Below, piece by piece: positions 43,938 to 51,925 of a stretch of 64,000 nucleotides of DNA. Position 1 is the stretch's first letter; each line of letters opens with the position of its first letter. The notes under the pieces are model-generated. The model made no database searches, had not been told where the DNA came from, and was given only the letters and a program-made list of their open reading frames with translations. A program made the position numbers and the translations under genes. Source of the DNA: Leptospira venezuelensis (GTDB lineage: Bacteria > Spirochaetota > Leptospiria > Leptospirales > Leptospiraceae); contig NZ_NETS01000011.1 in NCBI RefSeq assembly GCF_002150035.1, positions 744,001-808,000 on the forward strand, read 5' to 3'.

Positions 43938-45878
43938 CTAATATGTATCGCCGGAAAGTGGATCCCTTGGATAAGGATCTCTCGCCATTCCATCTTCTAA
44001 GATCTTATTTATCCTTTCTATATTTTTAAGAGCCAAATTGATTTCAGTCTGATTCCCTACTTTCAGGATCTCTTCATTCATTTTTTTGGACTGTCCATAA
44101 TCCTTTTCGAATTCATATAAGACTGATAATCTTTGCATTGCTCTTGGTCCAGGCGATGCATCCAGTTTAGTTCGGATAATATCCATTTTTTCTTTGGACT
44201 CCTCCATCTCTAAACTTTTGAGTCTGTATTGGGCCATGTCTTGGTCATTTGTTCTTTCCAAAAGACCTTTTTTTATCTGGAGTAATTCCTTTTTCCCCAG
44301 GGAATATTTCTCTTCTTCTAATCTTAAATTTTCTCGGAGTCGATCATAGGCTTGGATAGATTTAATCAGCTCTTCTTTTTCTTTAGGAGGTTTTTTCTCG
44401 TATCTGTATAGTTTAGAAATCCCTAAATAAGCCAAGACTTCCATTCGGATTCTTTCCTGCGAATCTGGAAATGATAGATCGGAAGCAACCGCTTTTTCCT
44501 GCTCTCTGATCTGTAACCAGTCCTCGTAGTATTTTTTGCCTGATTCTAAATTGCCTAGTTTGCTTTCGAAAAAGTTTCCAAGCTCAAAAGCATAAATCCC
44601 TTTTTTCTTAGGATCTGGTTCTGCGAGATAATATTTTTCGTAAAACTCCGCGGCCAAAACATATTGTTTAAGTTCAGTATGCAAGGAAGCGATAGCACGA
44701 TATACATAAGCGATCTCTGCAGGAGTTTTATTTTCTTTTAATGCAAGCGCCAGATACTTTAAGAAGAAGTCCAGTGATTTGGCTTTTTTACCAGAAGCCT
44801 TTAACTCTTCTGCCAATGCCAAAACCACTTGGGAATGTTCCGGATCTAAACGAAATGCTAACTCGAGTAATGCCGCGTAAGCAAAGAAGTCCGTATTTCT
44901 TTTATAATCAAATAGAACGAAGATCCCCTGCCCACTCACGGAGGTTTTATTAACTACTTTTAGTCTTTCCTTGTTTTCATTCTCCGAATCTTTTACAAAT
45001 TTCGCTAATGCAAAAACTGTATCTGCGTCCTCTTTGGATTTTCTTTTGAAAAATGGATAATAATTATTCTCGAATGAATCCTTATATGCATTTGCAGCTT
45101 TTTTAAGAGAATCATCAGCATTCTTTACGTTTTGTTTTGCAAGACTGATATCATTCGCAGTTACTTTGCGAGCATTGCTAGGCGGATTAGATTCAAAGAT
45201 CAGGTCCTTCTCCCTTACGGAAGAAGCTTCTAAAAGATGGACTCTATCTTTCGCATTTTCCAGATCTAAATTCGCTTTTTCTAATTCCTTTTTGACCTTT
45301 GCATGTTGTCTGGCTCTTTCTACTTCGTTTGTATCGTATAGTTCTCTCAATCTTTCTTCTTTCGAGAAGGACTCCTCTGTGTGAGAAAAATCTCTATATC
45401 TCAGTGCCGCCAAAGCTTCTTCTAATGCCTTGAAGTTTTGTTTCTTTTTGGAATATTCTTGGCTAAGTAACCAATGTAGTTCAAATAAGATCGGAGAATC
45501 ACGAAGCTGCTGCCCCGTAGTGATCTTTCCTAACATCTTTAAGATCAGAAGCCTTAGAGTGTTTCTGTCAGTTTTTTCGGTAAAGATACGACCTAGTCTT
45601 CTTTCTTCTTCCGTTCTTTTTGGATCTACAAATTGAGCATAGTATGGATCTAAAACTTGACGAATCGTTGTGATCGGATCAGAAGCTGTGTCGGTAGAAT
45701 TGAGCAAGTTCTCCTTTAATGTTCGGAGACTTGCTGGAGGGATTACCTCATGAGGAAGTTTATATATACCTGCAGGATCTAATCTTTGGTCCTGTTCATC
45801 CGCCTCGGTTCGGACGTTTACCCCAAACCCAAAGAAGATCAGGAGTAATACGCCCAGTATCAGGCGGGTTTGTTTCAT
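43938..45878 (-). CDS. Exported TPR/coiled-coil repeat protein
   Basis: A 646-residue protein with an export signal (LILGVLLLIFFGFGVNV). The sequence is helix-rich, with TPR-like blocks such as AEFYEKYYLAEPDPKKKGIYAFELGNFFESKLGNLESGKKYYEDWLQ (about 412-460) and YAALLELAFRLDPEHSQVVLALAEEL (about 330-355). An acidic/basic coiled coil covers about 200-260. TPR domains mediate protein-protein contacts; the partner is unknown. The ATG overlaps the last 4 bases of the cheW gene, so the two are translationally coupled, an odd pairing of cytosolic and exported proteins. Confidence 0.7.
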   Translation of the reverse strand: MKQTRLILGVLLLIFFGFGVNVRTEADEQDQRLDPAGIYKLPHEVIPPASLRTLKENLLNSTDTASDPITTIRQVLDPYYAQFVDPKRTEEERRLGRIFTEKTDRNTLRLLILKMLGKITTGQQLRDSPILFELHWLLSQEYSKKKQNFKALEEALAALRYRDFSHTEESFSKEERLRELYDTNEVERARQHAKVKKELEKANLDLENAKDRVHLLEASSVREKDLIFESNPPSNARKVTANDISLAKQNVKNADDSLKKAANAYKDSFENNYYPFFKRKSKEDADTVFALAKFVKDSENENKERLKVVNKTSVSGQGIFVLFDYKRNTDFFAYAALLELAFRLDPEHSQVVLALAEELKASGKKAKSLDFFLKYLALALKENKTPAEIAYVYRAIASLHTELKQYVLAAEFYEKYYLAEPDPKKKGIYAFELGNFFESKLGNLESGKKYYEDWLQIREQEKAVASDLSFPDSQERIRMEVLAYLGISKLYRYEKKPPKEKEELIKSIQAYDRLRENLRLEEEKYSLGKKELLQIKKGLLERTNDQDMAQYRLKSLEMEESKEKMDIIRTKLDASPGPRAMQRLSVLYEFEKDYGQSKKMNEEILKVGNQTEINLALKNIERINKILEDGMARDPYPRDPLSGDTY

Positions 45879-46339
45879 TTCGCCCCAGCACCCAACTCCG
45901 CTAATTCTTCTGACCCTAGAATTTTTTCGATATCGATTAGGATGATAAACCTATCGTCCTTTTTACCGACACCCGTGATATAACGAGAGGAAATTCCTTT
46001 GATAGAAGGAGGAGGAGGATTGATTGTTTCAGGAGGAAAGAGTGCTACGTTAGCTACCTTATCTACTATGATGCCGACAGATTCTCCGCCGATTTTCACT
46101 ACAATCGCGCGGTCGTAACCTTGTTCGTGAGAATGGGGGATATTCAATTTCACACCTAGATCCACCATCTTCACCACTTTACCCCGGATATCCATGATAC
46201 CGGCAAAGTAGTTTTTGGATCTAGGAACCTTGACCAGGTTATGGATCTTGATGATCTCATCCACAAGAACGATTGGAAGAGCGTATTCTTCCTCGCCTAA
46301 GCTAAATAGAATGTACTGATGTTCGATTTCGGCGGACAT
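45875..46339 (-). CDS. cheW: CheW chemotaxis coupling protein
   Basis: A 154-residue CheW-domain protein linking methyl-accepting receptors to the CheA kinase. QYILFSLGEEEYALPIVLVDEIIKIHNLVKVPRSKNYFAGIMDIRGKVVKMVDLGVKL is the canonical double-SH3 N-terminal half, with further strands AIVVKIGGESVGIIVDKVANV and RYITGVGKKDDRFIILIDIEKIL. No CheA or receptor gene is next to it, so this is a solitary CheW. It lies 10 bp after the hypothetical membrane protein gene and overlaps the TPR gene by 4 bp. Confidence 0.93.
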   Translation of the reverse strand: MSAEIEHQYILFSLGEEEYALPIVLVDEIIKIHNLVKVPRSKNYFAGIMDIRGKVVKMVDLGVKLNIPHSHEQGYDRAIVVKIGGESVGIIVDKVANVALFPPETINPPPPSIKGISSRYITGVGKKDDRFIILIDIEKILGSEELAELGAGAK

Positions 46340-46349
46340 TCCCCCTCCT

Positions 46350-47081
46350 TTAGAAACGGGTGAATCCGTAGTAATAAAAATACGATCCAGAACCTAGAAA
46401 GATTACAACTTTCGAGAAAAGTGGATCGCGTTTCCTCAGTATCCAGTCCAATCCGCCAAAAAGCAAACCGAAAACGGCGAGCGAAAATCCGAGTAAATAA
46501 AAATCCATGTATGCATACCAGATCCCTAAAGCAGATGCAAGACCTAAGGCATAATCTTGTAGATCTCCCCAAATCCTTCTTTTGATCCTGGTCCATAAGG
46601 GCTCTTTTTTCTCTCTTTGGAAAAATCTTTTCCAGGATCTCGGATTTCTATCTATTCCGAAAATATGATCATACTTGGTAGAAATTTCCCAAGGTTTAGG
46701 GGTCCTTCTCTCCGGTCCCCCCAGAGGTTCCGGAGAAACTCCATAGGCACCGCCCAAAATTTGAAGCGCGTCCTTGTCAGGAAGAGAAGATAATAAGTCT
46801 CTAAATGGTGCGAATCTGGAATAAAGAGGATAAGATCTACCAGTGGTTAGATCAGTCTCTTTTAGAATGGATCCATCTCGGATCGTGGAAACATAAATGC
46901 GGCCATTCTCTCCGGCGACTTCCAAAGTAAGTCTGATCTTGCGATCATGAAAATGAAAGTCGGCCTGGAGAATATCTCCATCCGGAGTTTTAGCTTGGTA
47001 GGATTTCGTATATCCTTTGGCTGGAGGAAACTCAGGTTTCCACCAACGTCTTAAAAGAGAATAGTCCTGGAAGGAGGCCAT
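46350..47081 (-). CDS. Hypothetical membrane protein
   Basis: A 243-residue protein with a soluble N-terminal region of about 170 residues and two to three hydrophobic helices at the C-terminus (YALGLASALGIWYAYMDFYLLGFSLAVFGLLFGGLDWIL and a last VVIFLGSGSYFYYYGF). The N-terminal part contains a strand pair (DGDILQADFHFHDRKIRLTLEV; NGRIYVSTIRDG). No family is recognised. It lies upstream of cheW and the TPR gene, with 10 bp spacing, and may be the first gene of that unit. Confidence 0.6.
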   Translation of the reverse strand: MASFQDYSLLRRWWKPEFPPAKGYTKSYQAKTPDGDILQADFHFHDRKIRLTLEVAGENGRIYVSTIRDGSILKETDLTTGRSYPLYSRFAPFRDLLSSLPDKDALQILGGAYGVSPEPLGGPERRTPKPWEISTKYDHIFGIDRNPRSWKRFFQREKKEPLWTRIKRRIWGDLQDYALGLASALGIWYAYMDFYLLGFSLAVFGLLFGGLDWILRKRDPLFSKVVIFLGSGSYFYYYGFTRF

Positions 47082-47230
47082 ACAGCAACATGATCGGCCA
47101 ATTTCGGATTTTGCTTTAGGCTTTGATAGTTGCTAATTCCAAGTCGGGAGAGGTCCCGATTGAGGGGCGGGGCGAAAAAGACCGGGTCTTCGATTCGATT
47201 TCCCGGTCCTTTAGATATCAAAAGAATATC

Positions 47231-47326
47231 TTATTTGCCTTTCTTCTTATGACGATTCTGTCTTCTTTTTTTCTTCCTCTTATGAGTCGCGATCTTTCTT
47301 CGCTTTCTTTTTTTACCGGAAGGCAT
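47231..47326 (-). CDS. bS22 / mS38-type (AURKAIP1/COX24) small ribosomal protein
   Basis: A 31-residue, extremely basic protein. It begins MPSGKKRKRRKIATHKRKKK and ends RRQNRHKKKGK. This matches the AURKAIP1/COX24 domain family, whose members are ribosomal small-subunit proteins: mS38 in mitochondria and bS22 in mycobacteria. An AGGAGA ribosome-binding site lies 5 bases before the ATG. It follows the manC gene by 37 bp on the same strand. It is easily missed by gene callers because of its length. The function is inferred from the family; the sequence match is by eye. Confidence 0.75.
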   Translation of the reverse strand: MPSGKKRKRRKIATHKRKKKRRQNRHKKKGK

Positions 47327-47363
47327 TCGGTTCTCCTGATTCTGTTCCTAACCTGCCAGGAAA

Positions 47364-48425
47364 TTATTCAGTGTACTTTTGTAAACCTTTATTTTTACGG
47401 ATCTCGGCTACCATATTCTTGATATCACCTATCCCTTCTTTAGAAGCGATGAAGAGAACATCTTCCTCTTCTACTACAACGATATCCTGCACTCCAAGTA
47501 GAGCTGTGAATTCTTTTCTAGTCTGAGTGACGTTGTTTCCGGATTTATAAAATAGAATTTCTTTACCGATATGACGATTACCTTGGTTGTCCCCAGGCAA
47601 TACTCTTTCCAAAGAAAGCCAAGAGCCTACATCATCCCAAGAGAAGCTTGCCTCTACCATTCTAATACGAGCGCTCTTTTCCATGATTGCTATATCAACA
47701 GGTTCGGATGGAAGAAGTTTGAATGCTTCTCCTAAATCTCCCATCTTCTTGAATGGAAATCTATCCTTAAGAGGTTTTAATATTTTAGGAGAATGTTTTT
47801 CAAACTCATCCAAGATTAAACTTGTCTTCCAAAGAAAAATCCCCGGGTTCCAATAGAAGTTTGCTTTTTTAATATACTTGAGCGCAGTTTTTACATCCGG
47901 CTTTTCAAAGAATGATTTTACTTCGAATCCATGTTTAGTTGGTTTTCCAGAAGCGATATAACCATAACCTACTTCAGGGCGATTCGGTTTAATACCGAGT
48001 AAAACCAAATGTTCATCCGCTTCTTTCAAAGCCTTTTGGATACTCTTAGCAAATTCTTTGTCTGAATTTACCCAAGCATCTGCAGATAATACAACCTGAA
48101 CCGGATCTCCAAACTTCTCCTTAAAATATAAAGAAGCTAGAGCAATGATTGGTGCAGTATTTTTTCCTTCCGGCTCTATTATAAAATTATTCTCAGGGAA
48201 ACTTCTCTCCTGAGCTAAGATTGCTTTTTTTAAAGTAGCATTTGTTCCAATAAATACTCTATCAGGACTTGTGATCGTATAAGCACGATTCAAAGTCTCT
48301 TTTAAAAGAGTATTTTTAGAATATACTTTCTGGAGTTGTTTCGGAGTGGAAATTCTAGATCTGGGCCAGAATCTTTCTCCCTTTCCTCCCGCCATAATGA
48401 GTACTACGGGTTTGTCTTGTGTCAT
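47364..48425 (-). CDS. manC: Mannose-1-phosphate guanylyltransferase
   Basis: A 353-residue nucleotidyltransferase making GDP-mannose from mannose 1-phosphate and GTP, for surface glycan synthesis. The signature loop MAGGKGERFWPRSRISTPKQL (about 11-31) holds the GTP-binding and catalytic residues. FFEKPDVKTALKYI and WNPGIFLWKTSLIL (about 171-206) are characteristic of the GDP-mannose pyrophosphorylase type. EASFSWDDVGSW near 260 completes the family. It is the short, single-domain form without a fused phosphomannose isomerase. Its ATG directly follows the SPFH gene's stop codon. Confidence 0.9.
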   Translation of the reverse strand: MTQDKPVVLIMAGGKGERFWPRSRISTPKQLQKVYSKNTLLKETLNRAYTITSPDRVFIGTNATLKKAILAQERSFPENNFIIEPEGKNTAPIIALASLYFKEKFGDPVQVVLSADAWVNSDKEFAKSIQKALKEADEHLVLLGIKPNRPEVGYGYIASGKPTKHGFEVKSFFEKPDVKTALKYIKKANFYWNPGIFLWKTSLILDEFEKHSPKILKPLKDRFPFKKMGDLGEAFKLLPSEPVDIAIMEKSARIRMVEASFSWDDVGSWLSLERVLPGDNQGNRHIGKEILFYKSGNNVTQTRKEFTALLGVQDIVVVEEEDVLFIASKEGIGDIKNMVAEIRKNKGLQKYTE

Positions 48426-49301
48426 TTATTCCACCTCTTTAGGTTTGGGGGCGGACTTTTTCTTACTCAAAGATTTAGGATCTCCAAAAACGGTATCGGA
48501 AGGAAGAAGTAGTACATCTACATTCTCTCCAATATTATCGTATAATAGAAACTCTTTCATATCAGGATTCTTCTTTAAGAAATCCTTATATTGTTCCCAT
48601 TTTTTTTTGGAAACTGCAAGTTTTGCTTCTTCTTGAATAGAGTAAGATTCCGCCTTTTTTAAGGCTTCTATTCTTTCTAACTTTTTAGCCAAAATATAGT
48701 TAGGATTACGGAATATATTCGCGATGAGTATCGGGTCCGGAATATCCAGACTGATAATGCGAACTGATTCTATCTTTAGCCAAGGAAGTTCATTCGAGAG
48801 AATTCTCACGAGATCGTTTCTTAGGAAAGCAGAGATAGAATCCTTGTTTAAGTTGATATTTTTCTCATCTTCGATCCCAGCCCTAAGTTTAGACTGAAAG
48901 ATATTAGAGAGATACTTTGCTCTTCCTTGGTCAGTCTTTCCTCCGGAGAGAAAAAACTTTTTGGATCCTTCTCCTTCTATATGAAAGGACAGATCCAATT
49001 TCGCTCTGACCTTACCTTCTTCCGATTTTTCGGAAAATAATCCGGAAGAAAGATCATGATGGATCTCTAACTCTAAAGCCAATGAGTTTAAGGATTCTTT
49101 ACGAACTGATTTATCCCAGAACTGGATTACTGCAGGTTCATAAGCAAAGCCTGGACCACGAACAAAGGAAACTAACTTAGAATCTTGCTCCCAGACAAGC
49201 AGGGCTTCTCCTTCTTTTATAAAAAAAAGCGGATAGGATACCAGTAGGATCCCCGCTAATATAAATAGAATGAAAAGTGCCCGGCCTATCTTTCGGAACA
49301 T
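48426..49301 (-). CDS. SPFH/prohibitin-like membrane protein (HflC/HflK-like)
   Basis: A 291-residue protein with an N-terminal membrane helix (ALFILFILAGILLVSYPLFFI). An SPFH-like region follows (IKEGEALLVWEQDSKLVSFVRGPGFAYEPAVIQFWDKSV, about 28-68), then a charged helical tail (KKLERIEALKKAESYSIQEEAKLAVSKKKWEQYKDFL). The architecture fits HflC/HflK or other band-7 proteins, which regulate the FtsH protease. The gene order miaA-hfq-SPFH supports this, as it recalls E. coli miaA-hfq-hflX-hflK-hflC. Sequence identity to known HflC is low by eye. It abuts both hfq and manC. Confidence 0.65.
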   Translation of the reverse strand: MFRKIGRALFILFILAGILLVSYPLFFIKEGEALLVWEQDSKLVSFVRGPGFAYEPAVIQFWDKSVRKESLNSLALELEIHHDLSSGLFSEKSEEGKVRAKLDLSFHIEGEGSKKFFLSGGKTDQGRAKYLSNIFQSKLRAGIEDEKNINLNKDSISAFLRNDLVRILSNELPWLKIESVRIISLDIPDPILIANIFRNPNYILAKKLERIEALKKAESYSIQEEAKLAVSKKKWEQYKDFLKKNPDMKEFLLYDNIGENVDVLLLPSDTVFGDPKSLSKKKSAPKPKEVE

Positions 49302-49553
49302 TTAGGCGGAAGGAGCTTCTTTTGCTGCTTCTTCTGTATAAAGTTTGATTACTTTGGAAGGAATGATCGTGGAGATCGCGTGTTTGTACACCAAACTCTG
49401 CTTATTCTCCTGCTCAAGGACTATAGTAAAATTATCAAAACTTACCACTTTCCCTTTTAAAGGAACTCCGTTAAGAAGATAGATGGTTAATTCTAGTTTT
49501 TCTTTTCTAGCCGTATTGAGCAGTTGGTCCTGTATATTATTTTTAGCAGACAT
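49302..49553 (-). CDS. hfq: RNA chaperone Hfq
   Basis: An 83-residue Sm-like protein that forms hexameric rings for sRNA-mRNA pairing. IQDQLLNTARKEKLELTIYLLNGVPLKGKVVSFDNFTIVLEQENKQSLVYKHAISTI matches the Sm1/Sm2 fold of Hfq, with the YKHAIST motif of Sm2 in place of the common VYKHAIST. Position after miaA and before an SPFH gene is also classic. The C-terminal tail is short. Confidence 0.93.
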   Translation of the reverse strand: MSAKNNIQDQLLNTARKEKLELTIYLLNGVPLKGKVVSFDNFTIVLEQENKQSLVYKHAISTIIPSKVIKLYTEEAAKEAPSA

Positions 49554-49559
49554 AGATTT

Positions 49560-50462
49560 TTATCCGTTTATATTTTTTATCTTTTTATACGCTTCTTTCG
49601 GATGGATCGGTTCCAAGATCTTTTGCTTTCGGAACCAAGTAATCTGACGCTTGGCGTAATTCCTATGGGACTGGCTTAAATTCCCAAAGAATGTCTCAAG
49701 ATTGGACGTTCCTTTAATATTTTCAAGCGCGAAATTATAACCTAAGGACTGAAGACCGGGACAATCTTCCCCGTATTTTTCTGAGACCCTTTTTGCTTCT
49801 TCTGCCATTCCAGATTCTATCATTTTTTTGGCCCTGGAATCGATTCTTTCGTATAATTCTTTTCGATCCAGATCCAAGAAGAAGGCCCCAAGTATATTCA
49901 AATTTTTGGAAATTAGGGCGCCGCTCCCCTCCTCCACTTTAAGCTCTGACCATAGAGTTCCCATCCAGTTCACTTCCAAGGCTCTTCCATATCTGTAGTT
50001 ATCGTTTGGAAAGATTTTTTGGAGAGCTTTAGGGTCCAGTTTTTGGAGTTCTTCGATCCTTTCTTCCATACTTAAGGATTCCACTTTCAGTTTTATTTCT
50101 TCAGTGATCTTTGGAACAGGAAACATTCCGTATAAAAAAGCATTCAAATAAAACCCTGTTCCAGCTGTTAAAACTGGGATTTTATCTCTGGAAAGTATAT
50201 CATCCAGCGCTTCTTCTGCCATTGTCACAAATTTTGCTGCGTCTATGGATTCGGAAGGGGAAAGAAATGAAACAAGATGATGGGGGATTTTTTCGCAGTC
50301 TTCTGAAGTTGGGGCTGCAGTCCCGATGCTTAGCTCTTTATAGATCTGTCTAGAATCAAAGGAAATAATTTCAAAACGGGAAGGATCTAATTCTCTCACC
50401 AGAGCCGTTTTTCCGGCCCCAGTGGGAGCGGTGATAATTAGAATGGAGCGAAAAGGGGGAAT
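49560..50462 (-). CDS. miaA: tRNA dimethylallyltransferase, probable AUU start
   Basis: Transfers a dimethylallyl group to the N6 of A37 in tRNAs reading UNN codons. The P-loop reads IITAPTGAGKTALVRELD. Substrate motifs SFDSRQIYKELSIGTAAPT and HHLVSFLSPSESIDAAKFV follow, then TAGTGFYLNAFLYG. The usual family length (about 300 residues) requires the P-loop. But no ATG, GTG, TTG or CTG lies between the preceding in-frame stop and the P-loop. The best start is ATT at 50462 (300 residues), placed in the overlap TAATT with the upstream stop and after a GGAGGAGGAGG ribosome-binding site. A GTG at 50399 would delete the P-loop. The gene is followed by hfq, as in many bacteria. Confidence 0.9.
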   Translation of the reverse strand: MPPFRSILIITAPTGAGKTALVRELDPSRFEIISFDSRQIYKELSIGTAAPTSEDCEKIPHHLVSFLSPSESIDAAKFVTMAEEALDDILSRDKIPVLTAGTGFYLNAFLYGMFPVPKITEEIKLKVESLSMEERIEELQKLDPKALQKIFPNDNYRYGRALEVNWMGTLWSELKVEEGSGALISKNLNILGAFFLDLDRKELYERIDSRAKKMIESGMAEEAKRVSEKYGEDCPGLQSLGYNFALENIKGTSNLETFFGNLSQSHRNYAKRQITWFRKQKILEPIHPKEAYKKIKNING

Positions 50463-50908
50463 TATTCCTCCTCCTCTTCCTCGTCTTCTTCCTCTTCAAG
50501 AGGTTCTTCCACAATACCTTCTTCTTCTTCGAAACCTGCTTCGGAATCGTAGTCTAAGTTTTCTTCTGGAAACTCTTCTTCTTCCACTCTGGCAGCCGCT
50601 ACACGGGACCTAGATTTGGAAGGAGGACGTTTACTTTGATCGGCTCCGCATTTAGGGCAGATTTTTACTTCTTTGTTTAGATCGTAGAACTTAGTTCCAC
50701 AAGTATGACATGTGAATTTTTTGCCCAGAGGATTGAGAGAAGACTTGGATGCAGAAGACTTTTTAGTCCCTGCCGCCGGTTTGCTTACGCTAACCGCTTC
50801 CTTCTTTTTTGCCGGAGGAGCTTTTTTCTTTGGAGGGGCGCTTTTTTTCACCGGAGCTTTGGACTTCGGTGCAGCTTTTTTCTTAGCCGTTTTCTTAGCT
50901 GTTGCCAT
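50462..50908 (-). CDS. FYDLN-type acid-domain protein (TIGR02300 family)
   Basis: A 148-residue protein of three parts. Residues 1-55 are a Lys/Ala/Pro-rich, histone-H1-like stretch (MATAKKTAKKKAAPKSKAP and similar). Residues about 65-95 are a zinc ribbon with CHTCGTKFYDLNKEVKICPKCG, the FYDLN signature. Residues 110-148 are very acidic, ending in a run of glutamates. This basic-zinc-acid layout is unusual. The function of the family is unknown, but the basic tail suggests nucleic-acid binding. I use the ATG at 50908 because the frame upstream to 50947 has no support. It overlaps the probable miaA start by one base. Confidence 0.75.
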   Translation of the reverse strand: MATAKKTAKKKAAPKSKAPVKKSAPPKKKAPPAKKKEAVSVSKPAAGTKKSSASKSSLNPLGKKFTCHTCGTKFYDLNKEVKICPKCGADQSKRPPSKSRSRVAAARVEEEEFPEENLDYDSEAGFEEEEGIVEEPLEEEEDEEEEEE

Positions 50909-51021
50909 CGGAATTGACCATGCTGGAAGACACTTATTCCGATTCAAGCAGAAAAAGTAGTCAGAAATCTAGTTTCCGCTAATTTGTATTTTCTAAGAAT
51001 TGGATTCGGAAAACGAGGTTT

Positions 51022-51780
51022 ATGGTCCATCTGAGCGTAAATGTAAACAAAATTGCCACTTTAAGAAATTCCAGAGGTGGAAATCATCCGGACCTGATCT
51101 ATCTATCCAAACTGATTTTGGATTCCGGCGCTCATGGGATTACTGTTCATCCAAGAGAAGACGAAAGACATATAAAGAAGAGAGACGTATTTGATCTAAG
51201 GGAGTTCCTCACGCTCTACAATCAGGATAAAAAGAAGAAGATAGAATATAATATGGAGGGAGAACCTTCTTCCCGATTTTTAGATCTTGTTCTGGAAGCA
51301 AAACCTGACCAAGCAACGTTAGTCCCGGTGACTCCTGGAGAAATTACTTCTGACCATGGTTTCGATCTAAAAAAGGACTCCTCTGATCTAAAAACATACA
51401 TCCAAAAGATCCAAAATGCAGGGATCCGAGTATCTATCTTCATGGAAACGGATTTAGAAAATCTTAAATTAGTGAAAGAAACCGGAGCAGACCGTGTTGA
51501 ATTTTACACAGGTCCTTATGCCCATGCTTTTGATCATTCTCCAGAACAAGGTAAGACAGTATTCGAATCTTTCAAAAAAGCGGCAGAGTTCCTACAGAGC
51601 CAAAATATCGGGATCAACGCGGGTCACGATCTGGACCATTTTAATCTTCCACTATTCTCTCAGCTTCCAGGTCTGGCAGAAGTATCTATAGGTCATAGAC
51701 TCATGTCGTATGCGCTCGAAATCGGTTTAGGAGCCGCAGTGAAGGAATATCTAAAAGCGATTGGCACGCAGAGTCGCTGA
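51022..51780 (+). CDS. pdxJ: Pyridoxine 5'-phosphate synthase
   Basis: Condenses 1-deoxy-D-xylulose 5-phosphate and 3-amino-1-hydroxyacetone 1-phosphate to pyridoxine 5'-phosphate. The 252-residue TIM-barrel protein has the family signatures LSVNVNKIATLRNSRGGNHPDLIYLSKLILDSGAHGITVHPREDERHI (N-terminal substrate loop), VPVTPGEITSDHGFDL, FMETDLENLKLVKETGADRVEFYTGPYA, and the C-terminal GINAGHDLDHFNLPLF and EVSIGHRLMSYA. The last codons (TQSR, stop) lie within a repeat element, so the C-terminal end may have been shaped by that insertion. Confidence 0.95.
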   Translation: MVHLSVNVNKIATLRNSRGGNHPDLIYLSKLILDSGAHGITVHPREDERHIKKRDVFDLREFLTLYNQDKKKKIEYNMEGEPSSRFLDLVLEAKPDQATLVPVTPGEITSDHGFDLKKDSSDLKTYIQKIQNAGIRVSIFMETDLENLKLVKETGADRVEFYTGPYAHAFDHSPEQGKTVFESFKKAAEFLQSQNIGINAGHDLDHFNLPLFSQLPGLAEVSIGHRLMSYALEIGLGAAVKEYLKAIGTQSR

Positions 51781-51925
51781 GACGCGGAGTTTTTTTTCGC
51801 ACGGAGCACACTGAGATCACGGAGAGAAGATCCCGATGTTGGAGTTCCTACAGTGCCAATTTAACTCTGCGGCTCCGCGCCTCTGCGTGAGAAAACCTCT
51901 GTATCTCTATTTTCTCTGCGTCTCT
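51765..51925. repeat. Intergenic repeat element copy 3, overlapping both flanking gene ends
   Basis: Left arm CACGCAGAGTCGCTGAGACG (51765-51784), then TTTTTTTT, then a CACGGAGAG segment (51819-51827). The core is TGTTGGAGTTCCTACA (51837-51852). The right arm is CTCTGCGGCTCCGCGCCTCTG (51866-51886) and further CTCTGCGTCTCT at 51914-51925. The arms are inverted relative to each other. The left arm encodes the last residues of pdxJ, and the right end encodes the last residues (GETQRK) of the convergent TPR gene. Confidence 0.6.

Noticed and set aside
47123..47422. 99-codon open frame on the plus strand
   Set aside because: It runs antisense across the bS22-like gene and the end of manC. Its hydrophobic look is the mirror of Lys/Arg codons.
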